From assembly GCA_031216445.1 (NCBI GenBank), contig CM062214.1:16150001-16214000 (forward strand): a DNA stretch of 64,000 bases. The letters run 5' to 3'. Of the stretch, positions 1 to 11,864 are shown piece after piece. Origin of the DNA: Lateolabrax maculatus. Taxonomy: Eukaryota; Chordata; Actinopteri; Acropomatiformes; Lateolabracidae. The translations under genes and the position numbers were made by a program. Each line of letters opens with the position of its first letter. Positions within the stretch are counted from its first letter, which is position 1. The notes under the pieces were generated by a model, which saw nothing but the letters and a program-made list of their open reading frames with translations, did no database searches and was not told the origin of the DNA.

Positions 1-819
1 TGATGATTACTATGCCTGGTTGTGTAAAACCCAATGAATATATTTTATAGGAACTGTTGCACCCCGTGGTGCAAACTGTGATGATAGCCCCATATTCCAG
101 GACGATAATGACTCTATAGCTTACTGAACAAATTCAAGAGATGTGGTGCAGTGTCCCACTTCACAGTCAAGGACTTGTATGACAGGGCTCAAAAAGGCTT
201 TGATGCTGCTCTGAATGCAATGTGTGATACAACCAGGCCCTTAGTGTTAATGCACTTTCAGTGTTTCAATTATTTTGTTCATCATCTTTCTGTCTTTGGA
301 CATTGGAAGGACTGTAGGTGCCCTCATGTGAGCGCAGGAAACTTGATAATGTTATATCAAGGACTGGAACTGAATCAAGCTCTGGATTCAGTTTGAAGCG
401 ATAATCACTGAACCACTGAGCTGACCCTGATAAATGAGTCCCTCAGTGGAATAATTCTTGCTCTCTCTCCAGTGTTAAAACAGAATAACAAAAACTATTG
501 AGCAGGACACAACAGAACTCAGGTAAACAGCTGACATAAGAAATACAGCTTGCCACAATGATGTGAAGGATTTTGCAAAAGCAGCACAACCAAAATGACC
601 AAATTGTCAACAAACCCCCTGAAAAGACCAGAACCAACAATTAATTATTAATTCCTGACTAAATACATAATTTGTCCATGCCCTCTAGAACAATATATGC
701 AAGCGAGGGCCATATGGTCAGGATAACATAATTTGTCTGTGCCTTCCAAAACCATTTCAAATCCCTGTTCTTTAACCTACAGCTCCCTCGGCTTTACTTT
801 GGGCTCACCAGTATCACTG
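1..819. other. No recognisable gene; unassigned sequence
   Basis: I see no convincing gene here. An 81-codon open frame on the + strand (151-396) has no recognisable domain, ends without a splice context and sits in sequence that looks like decayed repeat. Nothing else of note is visible. Confidence 0.4.
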
Positions 820-859
820 ATGCTTGGAAGTTACCACTGATGTACTGGGCAGTTTTAAT

Positions 860-965
860 CACCCACACGAGATGTCCAGGGATGTTATCAGGCCCGGCCG
901 CTTTACTCAAATTCACTTTCAGCAGGATTCTTCTCACATCCAATGTGGATACTGGACATTAGCCA
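860..965 (-). mobile_element. LINE reverse transcriptase fragment
   Basis: Read on the minus strand, this piece encodes a short segment containing KAAGPDNIPG. That is the block 1/2 region of non-LTR retrotransposon reverse transcriptases of the jockey/Rex/CR1 type, where it precedes the palm domain. Only about 35 codons are in frame; the frame is lost on both sides and no catalytic YxDD block follows. It is a dead fragment. The family is inferred from the motif only. Confidence 0.6.
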
Positions 966-999
966 GAAGTAGGCTGGGGAGTGTAATGGGACTAATAGC

Positions 1000-2722
1000 C
1001 TTAGGTCCAAACTGGGTTAGGTAAACTCGTATGCTGGCTCTATTCCCTCTAATCGTGGGGCAATTGCACCGCTAAAGGTGGCGTTGGTAACGAAGATGTT
1101 AACAACATCAGCTGGTCGTCCTGGCTGGAGAAAGATCAATAATCACATCCCACACTGAAGACCATCCTTGACCAGATACAAGGGTCACAATCTCCCCCTT
1201 CCATGCAGCCAAGTGTGAACAGTTCATACTTAGTTCACATGATAAAGACTGAGCCATCTCCACGACAACTTATCAAACCCCAGACCTGATGATGGCTGTA
1301 AGAAATGCTTGAAAGCACTGGAAGAAGCCAGTAAGTGGACATTGAGCTTTTCACGTCAAATGTGTTTTATTTATTGAATCACATGTAATGCTGTGGATGG
1401 CAGAGTGCCTGGTTTTAGTGTTTCTGTATTTTTTGAAATCACATGTATGTAAACAATTTAAAACAAACTGTATCCAGCTGGATGTTGTCTATAAAGGCAC
1501 TGTATGTGGCTGGATCAACAGAGATAAGCCCTGAAGCAAATCGCAAACTGTGTGTTTACTCGCAACACTAAGTACAGTGTTGAAATAGAGCTGACAAAGT
1601 ATGCCATAGCCTATGGGTAGGATCATTTTCTTTTTCAGATGAACTTGGGATTACCATATTGATTTGCAAGAGGAAGAAGTGGCTCATTGAGAGTGAAAAA
1701 CGGAAAATGCATGAAGTGTGGATAATTCTTTCCCCTCTTGTCTCATCCTCCCTCCTCCGTCAGCCCATCTCTCTCCCGTTGTGTGTGAATGCAAGAGGCT
1801 ATCTCAGATGAATTTATTTCTTTGAGAGGGGGGTTAATTCACCAACAAATTCCACAAAATCCAGGGAGACAAGTGACTGCATCTGTGGGCAATTCAATGA
1901 TTTTTTTCATCTAGAACTGCTTGACCTTCCTTGGTTATAACTTACAGCTGTTTGATCGATAAAAACGAATGATCAACCATGATGTTGGCCTTTGTTTCCA
2001 TAGCCAACTTCATCTCATAAGGTTGCTATACAAAAAGATTAGATACAAAGGATTTTAGTCAAATGTATCACATGATACTCAATTGTTTCTGAAAGTTGAT
2101 ATAAAATGTGAGTCTGTTAGCTTGTTTGCTCACAGTGATGAAATTCTACATTTGGGGTGCTAATGTGGGGTGTTTGCAGTATATACACCATATGACACAC
2201 ATTGACACTGGCTCTTGATGCATGACATATTTACTTAATATGTCAAAAGGATGAGCATAGTTTGACCTTTATTTTGGAGGGGTTCTGCATTTGTGGGAGA
2301 TTCTGAACATTAAAACAACAATGTTTATCAGTTACTGTATGTTAAAAGGAGATGTGTAGAGAAGGGAAAATACAGGCTACTGCTTGTACACTTAAAGAGA
2401 CACTAGAAGAGACTATAACCTGTGACAACCCTGCTGTGTCTGTGATTTGATGATTATTCTGGAAGAGGTTTTATGAGGCCTGCAACCTTGTCTCCTATAT
2501 GTGTAGCAGCCAGTAGTGAAGGGTCAGGTGATCATTTTGTCATTCAACAGAACCATATTGTGATAATGAGATGGCATTGTTATCATTCGGCACGTTTCTG
2601 TTTTCCAAATTAATAATTCTGAACAAATTAAAAACAAAATTGAAGTTTTTTACACAGGAGTTTTGTCTCACTACAGAGCAACCATCAGTTTGATGATTTT
2701 GCATGCATTTGCCATATTGTGA

Positions 2723-2725
<3 letters not shown>
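1000..2725. other. Non-coding, nothing recognised
   Basis: No exon, RNA gene or clear mobile element could be supported. The 1040-1340 part has the texture of old repeat DNA but no diagnostic motif. Confidence 0.4.

Positions 2726-2726
<1 letters not shown>

Positions 2727-2777
<51 letters not shown>
2727..2777. repeat. (AT)n microsatellite
   Basis: An uninterrupted alternating AT tract of about 50 bp. Confidence 0.95.
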
Positions 2778-2779
<2 letters not shown>

Positions 2780-2780
<1 letters not shown>

Positions 2781-3868
2781 GTATATTGATTAATTGTTGA
2801 TATTTATTCATGTCATGATAATGAATGCAACTATATCATCAAGCCTTACAATAGTGTCAGACTACCCTCATGATACTGGTGTGGATAATTATTCAGTGAT
2901 TGGCAATCAGTAGAGAGTTTAAAGTATTCAGCTGCATGACAGTAACAGGGAACCGTGGTAATTTCTTTCTTACCTATTTTTACCTTCCAAAAGACTTTGG
3001 TCCTGCATTACCTGACCTGAGAGTTGTCACCACTACCAACTTTCAAAAGCATTTTCTCTATTTTCTCAGACTTTTGATTTGTTATTGTATTGTGTGTGTC
3101 TGTAATTAATGCGTGTGTAGTGTCTGGCTTCACATTTCTCTAAACCACAAAATAACAGTATCTTATCCTCCCAAATGATCCAGTTAAAGAGGTGACAAAA
3201 CGCTATTTGAAGCTGTTCCAAGCAAATGATAAATACCTACATTTTATCAATGTTTATGAGAAGTTTCTCCACTGAGGGAGAAGCGAAAAGAAATGGGCTG
3301 CTGTTCCTTCCAGTGCTCCCGAGTGATCCAGGAGCATTCCAAACACACTTTTGGTAAATTTGTGGCCAGGCTCGCTGGCTCACAGGGTGATATCAGAAAA
3401 AATACATTATCATGCATTATAGGTGAGTGCTTACAGAAATCACTTTCGTAGACATGTTAAAGATCACCATTTTTTGGGGGCGTAAAAGTAAAAATGGCGT
3501 AAAAATGATCTATACACTAACCATCTGTAGCTCACCATCCTGCCATAAATATAATGAGTAGAATTTAATGTGTGGTGTAATTGTTTGCATGTTGTTTTAT
3601 CTGATCTTATTTTTAAAGTTTCATTAAATTTGGCTGTTTTAAATGCGAAAATAATTTATCACAAAAAAATTGTTGCCTCATTAATCGTCATATTGGTACA
3701 TAAATGTCAACTTGTTAATGAGATTTTAAATAAGTCTTTTGTTTCTGGTAACACCACTATAAAATTAAACCCAAACTATTTTTTCACATCATGTTACCAC
3801 ATTTCTACCTGTATTATTAGTAAAACTGCTGAGCTCTAGGCCAGACTTGTTAAAATAATGTAAAATAA
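2780..3868. other. AT-rich non-coding, nothing recognised
   Basis: Open frames at 2900-3109 and 3570-3839 are short, low in complexity and have no family resemblance or splice context. I see no gene. Confidence 0.4.
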
Positions 3869-3870
3869 AT

Positions 3871-4155
3871 AATGGTAAATGGACTGCATTTTTTTATAGT
3901 GCTTTTCTAGTCTACTGACCACTCAAAGCGCTTTTACAATACATGCTTTCATTCACCCACACTCACTTATTAACTCACTCACACACTGATGGCAGAGGCT
4001 GCCATGCAAGGTGCCAACTGCTCATCAGGAGCGGTTAAGGGTTCAGTGTCTTGCTCAAGGACACTTCGACACTTTTCTCTGGAGGAGCCAGGGATCGAAC
4101 CAGGAATCTTCCGATTAGTGGACGACCGTACTACCTCCTGAGCCAGGCCGCCCCA
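3871..4155 (-). mobile_element. tRNA-derived SINE, minus orientation
   Basis: On the minus strand the element starts at about 4155 with a tRNA-like head. An A-box-like TGGCTCAGGAGGTAG is followed by a B-box-like GGTTCGATCCC (complement of 4091-4101), the split RNA polymerase III promoter. The body contains the common teleost text about a drop in counts (TGAGCAGTTGGCACC and AAGCGCTTTGAGTGGTC). The tail ends near 3871 with a CTATAAA-rich, LINE-like 3' end. This is a well-known class of fish short interspersed element that spreads using LINE machinery. The copy looks nearly full-length but diverged. Confidence 0.8.
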
Positions 4156-4159
4156 AATA

Positions 4160-5060
4160 GATGATGTGTGCAGCCATTGCCCCGGTTACCCAGTGTGACA
4201 GAGACACCGGGGGCGAAGACAGGCAGAGAGGGTCCTTAAGTTATTAACGGAGAGTTTTTAAGTGATTTACAATTTTTTTGTGGAACTGTGTGCACTGTTT
4301 TCAATGTTTCAGTCTACAACCCGCCTGCTGATTTTCAGTAGAAAATGATAAAAATGATAAATTACGTTTCCTTTTTAAACTTTTTACTGCCACATCCATC
4401 ATGGGGATGCGATTTCTTTTGGTGGTATCAATGCATAACCGGAATAAAACTTTTCTTCTATGTGATCACATGTCCGGTGGTTGAAAAACGTCAAATAAAA
4501 GTGGAAAAACAAACAAGACATGAATAAAGGTGTTTAAGTGATTCCAGAGAAGTTTATATCAGTGTTTTCACCAAATAAAGTGATCAAAACATTATGGTAC
4601 CCAGGTTCGCTGGCGGAGCTGTCTACCTCATGTGACCTGGTGGGCACGCCAGATTGCAAGGTGCTGCTTGATTGGCATCGCCGCACCCTCTCAGCGGTCC
4701 TCCTCCCATCTAGTGCACGGCGAGCCATCAAGATACCAAACATGCAAAGACGAGGATATAAACTCAGTGATTCCGTCTAAACAAAATAAGAAAACACTGG
4801 ATAACTGATTAAAATCCATCAAGCAGCATAAAAATTTGTAAATTCAGCATAAATGCGCTTGTGGAGATAAAATGCATCCTCAGTCTCAGTATGGACACAG
4901 TGTCAGTTCTTTCCACAGAACCCATTTTTAGTTGGTTTTGGAATATGTAAAGAGAAGAATATGCTGTTTTATGTAATTTTCTGCACCATTGTTTTGCTAC
5001 AGTACGTTCCAGTTACGTTGAGCAGCTCCTCTAAACCTTTAGCAAGCAGTCATTTCAGGA
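4160..5060. other. Non-coding, nothing recognised
   Basis: Overlapping open frames on both strands at 4534-4780 look like shadows of each other with no domain. No gene is supported. Confidence 0.35.
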
Positions 5061-5069
5061 TAGCCTCGG

Positions 5070-5345
5070 GTGGAAATCATGGATGAGGCCTATGAGAAAA
5101 ACCTGGCCAAGTATGAAGATCTTATCACCCAGTGCAGTGAATCAGGATGGAAGGGGAAGTGTCTGCCGATAGAGGTTGGATGTCGTGGATTTGCTGCCCG
5201 TTCACCGGCCAGAGCCCTCACAGCACACTGGGCACTGGAGGAAAAAACAGAAAAGAACTACTATTTGCAAGACCACCAGCACGGCAGAAAGAGCTTCTAC
5301 ATGGCTATGGCTGAGGTAGAGAGAATAGCCTTTGATTGGAGCTAG
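5070..5345 (+). pseudogene. LINE ORF2 C-terminal relic
   Basis: The 91-codon frame carries a segment of the type AYEKNLAKYEDL followed by a Gly-Trp pair, then PIEVGCRGFAARS. This resembles the C-terminal region downstream of the reverse transcriptase in many fish LINE-like elements, where a conserved P-(I/V)-E-V-G-x-RG-(F/Y) motif occurs. It degrades after about residue 60 and stops, with no upstream palm domain in the preceding kilobase. It is best read as a truncated retrotransposon fragment rather than a host exon. Confidence 0.6.
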
Positions 5346-5831
5346 TTGTTGACAGTCAGACACAAGCAGGGGTCTGATCAGCCTCTGTTGAGAGGGAGTA
5401 TGTGGTGAAGGACCCGAAACTCCCAATGATTGTAAGAACATCACTGATCATGAGTCCAGCAGCATCAGAAGACGTATTTTACTTAGAGCCCACAATGTAG
5501 GTCTACAGGATATGGAAGTTACAGTATAATCTTTTGTACTTGTATGGTGTACCAGTAGAGTACATACAAACACTTTGGGGAACAAGATGGAATAAGGGGG
5601 TAACGGGAATTTGTACAATTGTAATTATTATTTAACTACTGGGTGCCTATTCTATAAGGCACTACAGGGTACAGTATGGCCATAAAACTGAGCAAAAATG
5701 GAAGGGAAGAGAGAAGAGGGAGTGATGACTCACATCACTTGATTTTATTTCAAATTTACCTTATTACCAAGAAGCAGCTGAACGTCATTGTTCCTTTATA
5801 ATTTTTTGGATACTTAAAAAAACTCTGGGGT

Positions 5832-6345
5832 ACATTTGTGCCTATTACTTCGGAACAAAGGTCCAGGGGACAGTGTAATGTCATGGATACTGTCGACCTC
5901 TGAAGACCGTCTCAGCTGTTGTTCACCTCACCAGCAAAGCCCATTACTGGACGCTCGATTATGGCCTCGTGGCCCTGTGTAACCACATGTTGACAGTTTT
6001 GACGTTGATTAAATGTTGAAAGTCTTCTCCCTGGCAGTTGTGTTTGATCAGCATTACAGCACTGGCAAGTTTACCTTGTCAGCTCTGTGCACAGTCTCCT
6101 TTCATTCCAGGAAATAAATTGGGCCTACAAATAAAGCAAGATAAAACACAAGATATGAATCACAATATACTCTACTGACAGCAAAGCAAAGCAACTGTGC
6201 ACTTTATTTAATTTGTTCTTTCATATTTTGAGACAGGTAAATTTGATACAAACTGTTCTCATATTGTTCTCTGGAGTTACAGAGTAAGTTTGATATATAT
6301 GCAGTAGTAGTTCTCCCCTTGTTACATTTAGATACAAAGTAACTA
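5832..6345 (-). repeat. Dispersed repeat, copy 1 (inverted partner at 12851-13425)
   Basis: The reverse complement of this segment aligns by eye along almost its whole length to 12851-13425. Shared anchors include AACAAGGGGAGAACTAC, AGAGAACAATATGAG, CAGGGAGAAGACTTTCAACAT, and CCCCTGGACCTTTGTTC at the far end. Indels of up to tens of bases separate the copies. No coding potential is recognised. It is presumably a non-autonomous mobile element or the remnant of a larger one. Confidence 0.85.
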
Positions 6346-6349
6346 CAGG

Positions 6350-7425
6350 GTATGCAGGCTGTAATCTTAAGCAGTGTTTGTTCCCCCCTTGCAGGGGCAT
6401 TGGTTTCATTTAAACATTTGGAAGAGGACACATTTAAAGCCAGCGTCTGGGCATTCTCACCCAGCAATCATCAAACACCTATTTCCTGCATTCTGGTGAA
6501 TTGTTATGCACCAATTTGTGCCTTCTCTGCATTCATTTATGGTGGAATGTCTTCATTTATGTAAAGAAAAACACAAGATTCAGGCGCCAGGTGACACATC
6601 AAAATATAATACAGTAAGGCTCTCAGGCAGTCTTCATTGCTTTAAAATATTTGTTCTCCTGTAGAACAACATTTCTCATTTAATGTTGTAAGGTTCCTGC
6701 TGAGTCAACACACGTAGGCATGATTTACTCTTCTGTCCTCTTTTGTGTCTTCTGTGGCACCTATTTGCATCAATGATATATTCATTTATTTTAATTCATT
6801 TATAAACCGCTGAACATTAATAGCGTATGTGTTTCAGCAAGATTTCAGCACTGTTGCATTTCTATATCTGTAGCTCTCCTATACAAATATGTATAGGGGA
6901 TATGTATAGTTTTTTATTGCATTACTGGAATTACTTTACTTTTTTTTGCATTTGCTTACTCTACAAAAAATGGCAAAAAAAAAAAAAAAGCCTTTTGAAA
7001 CATATTTCAACACCTGATTCGTCTCTGTGACATCAACTGTAAGGCAGCACAATGCAGTAAAGAATAACCTTATTTTTGTTGTAATGGAATCTTAGTTTAT
7101 GATAAATAAATAAGATACCTTTACTAATAGGGACACTTACTGCAATGCTACCTGTTGTTTGTGATTATTAATTGTCATTATACAGTATAATGAGTGTTTT
7201 GTCTTTCTAATATAGTTGTGTGTATAGTAGACAACGAACCATTAATGTTACAAATGTATAGCACAATAGAAATTGCAGTTAAGATTAATTTTGTCATGAA
7301 GACAGCACAGGACTGATGCTGCTGAATGCTGAAAAGGCAATGAATACCCAATCATTTCCCCTTGGGGATAATAAATATAGCATATCTGTCTACAGGCAGT
7401 AGTGAAGAGGTGTACAAATTGTATA
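6350..7425. other. AT-rich non-coding, nothing recognised
   Basis: It contains an A-homopolymer near 6976-6989 and several short open frames without any family resemblance. Confidence 0.4.
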
Positions 7426-7429
7426 AGCC

Positions 7430-7885
7430 AGTGTGTCATGGTGTGCCTTTGTTTAACACTGTTTCTCTTGTGGACTTTCTTAGTTTTCCATGTTCTGTAT
7501 TTATGGTCTTGTGGTTCATTACATTCATCATTTATTTTGTAGCAGTCTCTTTGTGTCTGTTTTCACTTCTTGCCTTTGTGTTTTCCCACCCTTCTGATTG
7601 TCTTTACCTGTTCCTCGTTTCCCTCCCCTGTCTTTATTTCCCTCGTTAGTTCCTTCAGTTATACTGGCCCTGATCCTTTGTTACTTGTAGATTTGTCTTT
7701 GCCCGTTTCTCTTCTTTTTCTGGATATTCCTATGTTTCCCTGTGGCCCCTCCTGCTGTTGTCATTCTATTCCTGTGTGAGTATTTTTGTTAATAAATTAT
7801 TTTTGAACTGCTGTTCCTGTCTCCTGCTGCCTCCGTCTGCGCTTGGGTCCAACCCCCGTGTCCCTGACTTCAACTGTCGCACAGT
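7430..7885 (-). mobile_element. Non-autonomous element, family shared with 10010-10465 and 35450-35905
   Basis: Its reverse complement resembles the copies at about 10.0 and 35.5 kb. The end motif reads GACCCAAATGCAGACA-like in one copy and TGTCTGCGCTTGGGTCC-like here. The interior has the same blocks, for example TTTTGTAGCAGTCTC matching GAGACTACTACAAAA. The pyrimidine-rich + strand generates the open frames at 7362-7779, which are low in complexity and not genes. Confidence 0.65.
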
Positions 7886-7889
7886 GGAG

Positions 7890-8640
7890 TAGCTTAGGCT
7901 ATGTTAAGAAAATAATCTGAACATGTTTCAGTGCCTCTGGAAGACCCAAGACAGTAACTTACTACTGCTTGAGGAAATGTCATGACCTATTGTTTTACAT
8001 TCAAGTCAAACAAACCTATAGTGTGAGCTTGCCACATAGCTAGGTTGTTTTCTTTCAGTAGCGACCAAGTTAATCTCAAACTAGTAATATTTATTAATAT
8101 TAATATTATTTCTAGTTGTCAATCTTACACAAAACTCCAATAATATTAGCACCTTGCATGGATGAGACAGAGGGCCACATCACAGTCCTTACACTTTCAG
8201 GTTTGCCTACAGTGTACATACACTACAGGTCTTGCCTCCATACGAGGCCCTCCTGCTCGTAGTTTAGGGTTATCTATTGGCTGCGCGAGGCTGCCTGTCT
8301 TCTGACATCACTTCCAGTACATTCCCATGTCAAGAAGCCATATAAAAATGTAAAAACAGAATAACAGCTATATATCCCTGCTGAACGCGCCGAGTCCACG
8401 CCTTACAATACAATCCAAATGCACAAAGGAGAATCTGCATATTATTATATTAATTTAAATCAGGAGAGACTTTATTAAAGAGTGAACAAAGTTTATTGAC
8501 AAGTATGCAAATTATATGAGAATTGTAAAAGTCTTTGGCGGTTAGACTCCATCGTGATGTCTTCATGGTGGATTAAAAGAGGTAGAGAAACAATGAGTAG
8601 CATAGGATAGCCCAACTAGCAAACCACTGTCCTTGATAGA
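7890..8640. other. Non-coding, nothing recognised
   Basis: No gene visible. A C-homopolymer (13-14 bases) begins at about 8642. Confidence 0.4.
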
Positions 8641-8736
8641 ACCCCCCCCCCCCCCAAAAACCCGAGGATGGAGCAGCATCCGTGGAGAACTTCAGTAAAT
8701 CTAAAGAATGGATTCCCACCTGATGCCAAAGAAATG

Positions 8737-9929
8737 TCACTGAGAGGGGTGAATGGGAACGACCTGGTGACCATGGGTGTCGGGCCACGCTGGCTGGGGC
8801 TGAGGCAGGCTGAGAAGAGGGGAGGGAATCTGGAACGATTCTCCATCGACCATAATTTTTACCAGTTTAGCCGGATATTGTATTGAACGATGTCCTTTGG
8901 TGGAGAAGGCTTTGTGATACTGATAGAAAATGTTCTTACTGTATTTTAGATTTAAGTCACTGATCAAAGCCAGGTAAGGGTCAAATTCTTGCCTTCTCTC
9001 AGGGTAGATGGTGCATATGACATTGCGGTATACGCCAAAACCTACCACAAACTGTCTGATGGATGGGTCTTTGAGTAGCCTGGGGTCAGCTGACTTGAAC
9101 ACAGCAGTGATGTTTTCACAGGAGGCAACCATTTTATCACACTCGGGGGAAGGCAGAATGAGGATTTGTTTATGTCTGTCTTGAAGAATTTTTTACCTTA
9201 ATCGAGCGGATATGTTGGCTGCTTGTGGAATGTAAGTCCTACCCAGTGGAGGAGCTGGAAAGGCAGTGGCTAGAGAATGCTAAGCGGCATCGATCCAAGT
9301 GGATGTGGAAGGACGATCGAATGGAAAAGCTTGCTGGGGCAGAGGCCTGGGCGGCAGCAAAGATCCCTGAGGATGAAGCAGAAGCTGAGCTATTCTCCAG
9401 GGTTTAAAAGGTGTGCATTGATGGTCTGCATGAAGTTAGCAAGAGACTGCAAGGTTGAGATTAAGGCGTTATCAACAGATGAGTGGCTGACTAGGTGTGT
9501 GTCAACGGAGAATGAGAGAGACCAGAAATATTTCTTCTCTTGGGCTGGGGTGCCTGGGCGGGAATTGATTTCCTGGTTCTTATTCGCCCGGGCAGGCACG
9601 GGTGGGGGACCAGCTGGAGCGGTGGAGTTCTCTCTGGAGGTTGATGGCTGCACTTTGGGATTGCAGCTCAAGGCTTGGTCCGCCAGCTCACAGTGCTGGG
9701 ACAGAGGGAAGCCTGGGGCTTGATCTAGCAGCTTTGACAGCAGGGCTTCTGGCTCGTCTGAAGCAGAGCCACCGCGCAGTGCAAGGCGAGTGCTCCTTCT
9801 CCAACAGCCCGAGAGAGAAAAAGCAATATCTGCTAATGAGTCGGCACTGGGGGCCATGTCCTCTGGGACAGGATCAGGTTCGAAGTTCAAGAACACAACA
9901 AGACGAACCAGAGGGTTAGTAGGACGCAT
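8737..9929 (-). pseudogene. Gag-like retroelement relic, two broken frames
   Basis: Two minus-strand open frames lie in series: 9929-9390 (179 codons, Pro/Ser-rich) and 9132-8737 (131 codons). The second is open further upstream, to about 9180. It has a compact folded-protein texture, with FVVGFGVYRNVIC, an Asp/Leu-rich helix and FYQYHKAF. I associate this with ORF1/gag-like proteins of teleost retroelements of the tyrosine-recombinase (DIRS/Ngaro) kind, but I am not sure of the family. No zinc knuckle, protease or polymerase follows. The frame switches between the two parts and the end runs into a C-homopolymer. I describe it as a defective mobile-element remnant. The + strand frames over the same interval are shadows. 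Confidence 0.5.
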
Positions 9930-10009
9930 GCCGTATGAAGAGATTTATATATGAAATGACACCCAACAGCAGCAGAGAGGACAGGAGATTTAAAGTTTCA
10001 CAGCAGTGA

Positions 10010-10465
10010 TGTGTGTGGGAACACAGGAGAAGGACCCAAATGCAGACACAGGGAGGTTGCGGGATGATATGGAGAGGAGTTTATTGATAAGTAACTTTCA
10101 AAGAAGTGCAGGCAGTCAGGCAGGCAAGTGAAGATATAAATCCAGGTACGGGTTTAAAAACTCAGGGTAAACACGAGGACAGAAACCAACTAGGAACTAA
10201 GACGAACTGACAGAGAGACATGGGAACAAACAGAATAATACACCAGGGAGGGAAGGATGATGGACAGGTGAAACTAATCAGCAACAAGTGAAACTAATGA
10301 GGGCAATCACACAGGCTGAAAACAAACAAGGACAGGAAGTGAAGCAACCTAAATTAGACAAGAGGAGACTACTACAAAATAAAATAAGAACCAAAGCATG
10401 AAATGACAAGACCACAAAAAATTAAACAGAACTATGTTTAAACGGAAGGGGGGAACAGAGGCTAG
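10010..10465 (+). mobile_element. Non-autonomous element copy (same family as 35450-35905)
   Basis: Shared blocks with the copy at 35.5 kb occur in the same order: an ACACAGG/ACACATG-like start and TGCAGAC, a TTTATTG/TTTAATG block, GGGAGGGAAGGATGATGG, GAAACTAATCAG, GACAGGAAGTGAA, GGAGACTACTACAAAATAAAA and GGGGGGAACAGAGGC at the end. No ORF of its own is visible. It is a dispersed, probably DNA-transposon-derived family. Confidence 0.75.
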
Positions 10466-10469
10466 TCTC

Positions 10470-11440
10470 AGTGGATATTGAGTTTTACAAGGTCTGGAAT
10501 CAGATTTAAGTGTGACACTGGTGTTGCTGTTTTCATCAATCTTACATCACATTGTGTTTTGCCCACAGCTCAGGTCATTTACATTTTTAAATTCTTATTT
10601 CAAGTGTGATATAACCTCTTTTTTTTTTTTTGAATATACCACACTAAGGCCATATAGTCAAATTTAAAGCACAACGGACTGACTAAAATGGACCGTGAAG
10701 TCACACTGGCTTTCAGGCAGAGGACTCTGAAGCACAACCTAAACACAGAGATGAGATCCTAAGGAGAAAGTTCACTCAATGAAAGGGGTCGGGGCACAGG
10801 TAAACCAAAAAGAGCTTGCAAACAAATCCAAAGGGGTAAGGCAAAAGGCAAGGTCCAAGAAACATAAACTAGATCCAAAAAGACTCTAGGCTGACGCCAA
10901 TCTTGCAGAAAAATAAATGTTATCAATTTTCCAATTTAAAATCAAAATCGTGACACTCATAACTTGTATTATCACTTTATTGTATGATTTTAAAAAAAGA
11001 ATTCCACTGCAGTGGCACAATTAAAATGGCTATGAACAGTAATTGGTAGACTTCTGGTTTTAGACTATTTTTAAATTTACCTTTGCCCGGCTCATAGCTG
11101 TTAACTAGCTTTTCACAGTCTGGACCAACTCTGCTGTGAAGAATGAAGGAAGACACTTTAGTAATGTTGCATGAACTATGAGTTTTTTTTTTCCTCTTCT
11201 GTGGCAGCGAACACAACACACAGCCTTTCAGTGACCGTTATGCTGCAACCTGAGCTTATCCAGACTACCTCTAATAGCATGCACTTTTCTGTGGCTGCGG
11301 CAACGTGCAGGTACTTCTCTCACACCGGGAGAGACTCACTTCCCGCAACAAACCAGCTAGACTACTAAAATGTGAGAATATCAGTTGTACAGAATGGATT
11401 TTTGTATTTTCAAATGACAAATTACTTACTCCCTGAATCC
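10470..11440. other. Non-coding, nothing firm
   Basis: Open frames at 10977-11219 (-) and 11171-11453 (both strands) have no recognisable domain. Sequence around 10700-10900 has the purine-rich texture of fish dispersed repeats, but I could not pair it with another copy in the window. Confidence 0.35.
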
Positions 11441-11445
11441 AGCCC

Positions 11446-11860
11446 CCGCTCACTTCTCCCAGGCCATTTACTAACCTCTACTCCCGAGACGTGCCATCAT
11501 AAAGCTGTCCACCAGATCAGATGCCATCGGACCTTCCCTCCTTTCCCCTTCTACAAACCTGTTCCCACTTGTCATCAGCCCTGCAGTCACATTGCCTACT
11601 TCACCCACTCCTCACCTGCATCTCAGTACCTCTTCAGCCACTCACCACATATACCAGTTCACTTCCTTTGTTCCCTTGTAAGATTGTAATTATGTTGTCT
11701 TTTGTCATTACTTTTATGCTTCTATATCTGTTCATCTGTTTACGCCTGAGACCTGTTACCTGCCTGTTTGAGACTTTGCCCGTTTATTGGAGATTTGATT
11801 ATTGTATTCTACTTACCGGATTAAAACATTTGGCTGCATCAGCTTCAAGGGACTCCAACC
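11446..11860 (+). mobile_element. Probable transposon 3'-end remnant
   Basis: C/T-rich sequence with ACCTGTTACCTGCCTGTTTG and a terminal GATTAAAACATTTGGCTGCAT resembles the 3' ends of fish dispersed repeats of the CTCACCTGCCT...TTAAACCTGCTG type. The overlapping frames at 11372-11949 reflect this compositional bias. There is no paired copy in the window, so the family is uncertain. Confidence 0.4.
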
Positions 11861-11864
11861 TCTT

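Noticed and set aside
60..140. Text reminiscent of a Tc1-type transposase (CCCATATTCCAGGACGATAATGA)
   Set aside because: Too short and interrupted by stops; no further transposase motif or inverted repeats could be found nearby.
4091..4149. tRNA-like A and B boxes on the minus strand
   Set aside because: They are the head of a SINE: the surrounding body and LINE-like tail are those of a dispersed element, and no full cloverleaf with acceptor stem is evident.
7362..7779. Overlapping hydrophobic open frames that look like a membrane protein
   Set aside because: They come from the pyrimidine-rich strand of a dispersed element that also occurs at 10.0 and 35.5 kb.
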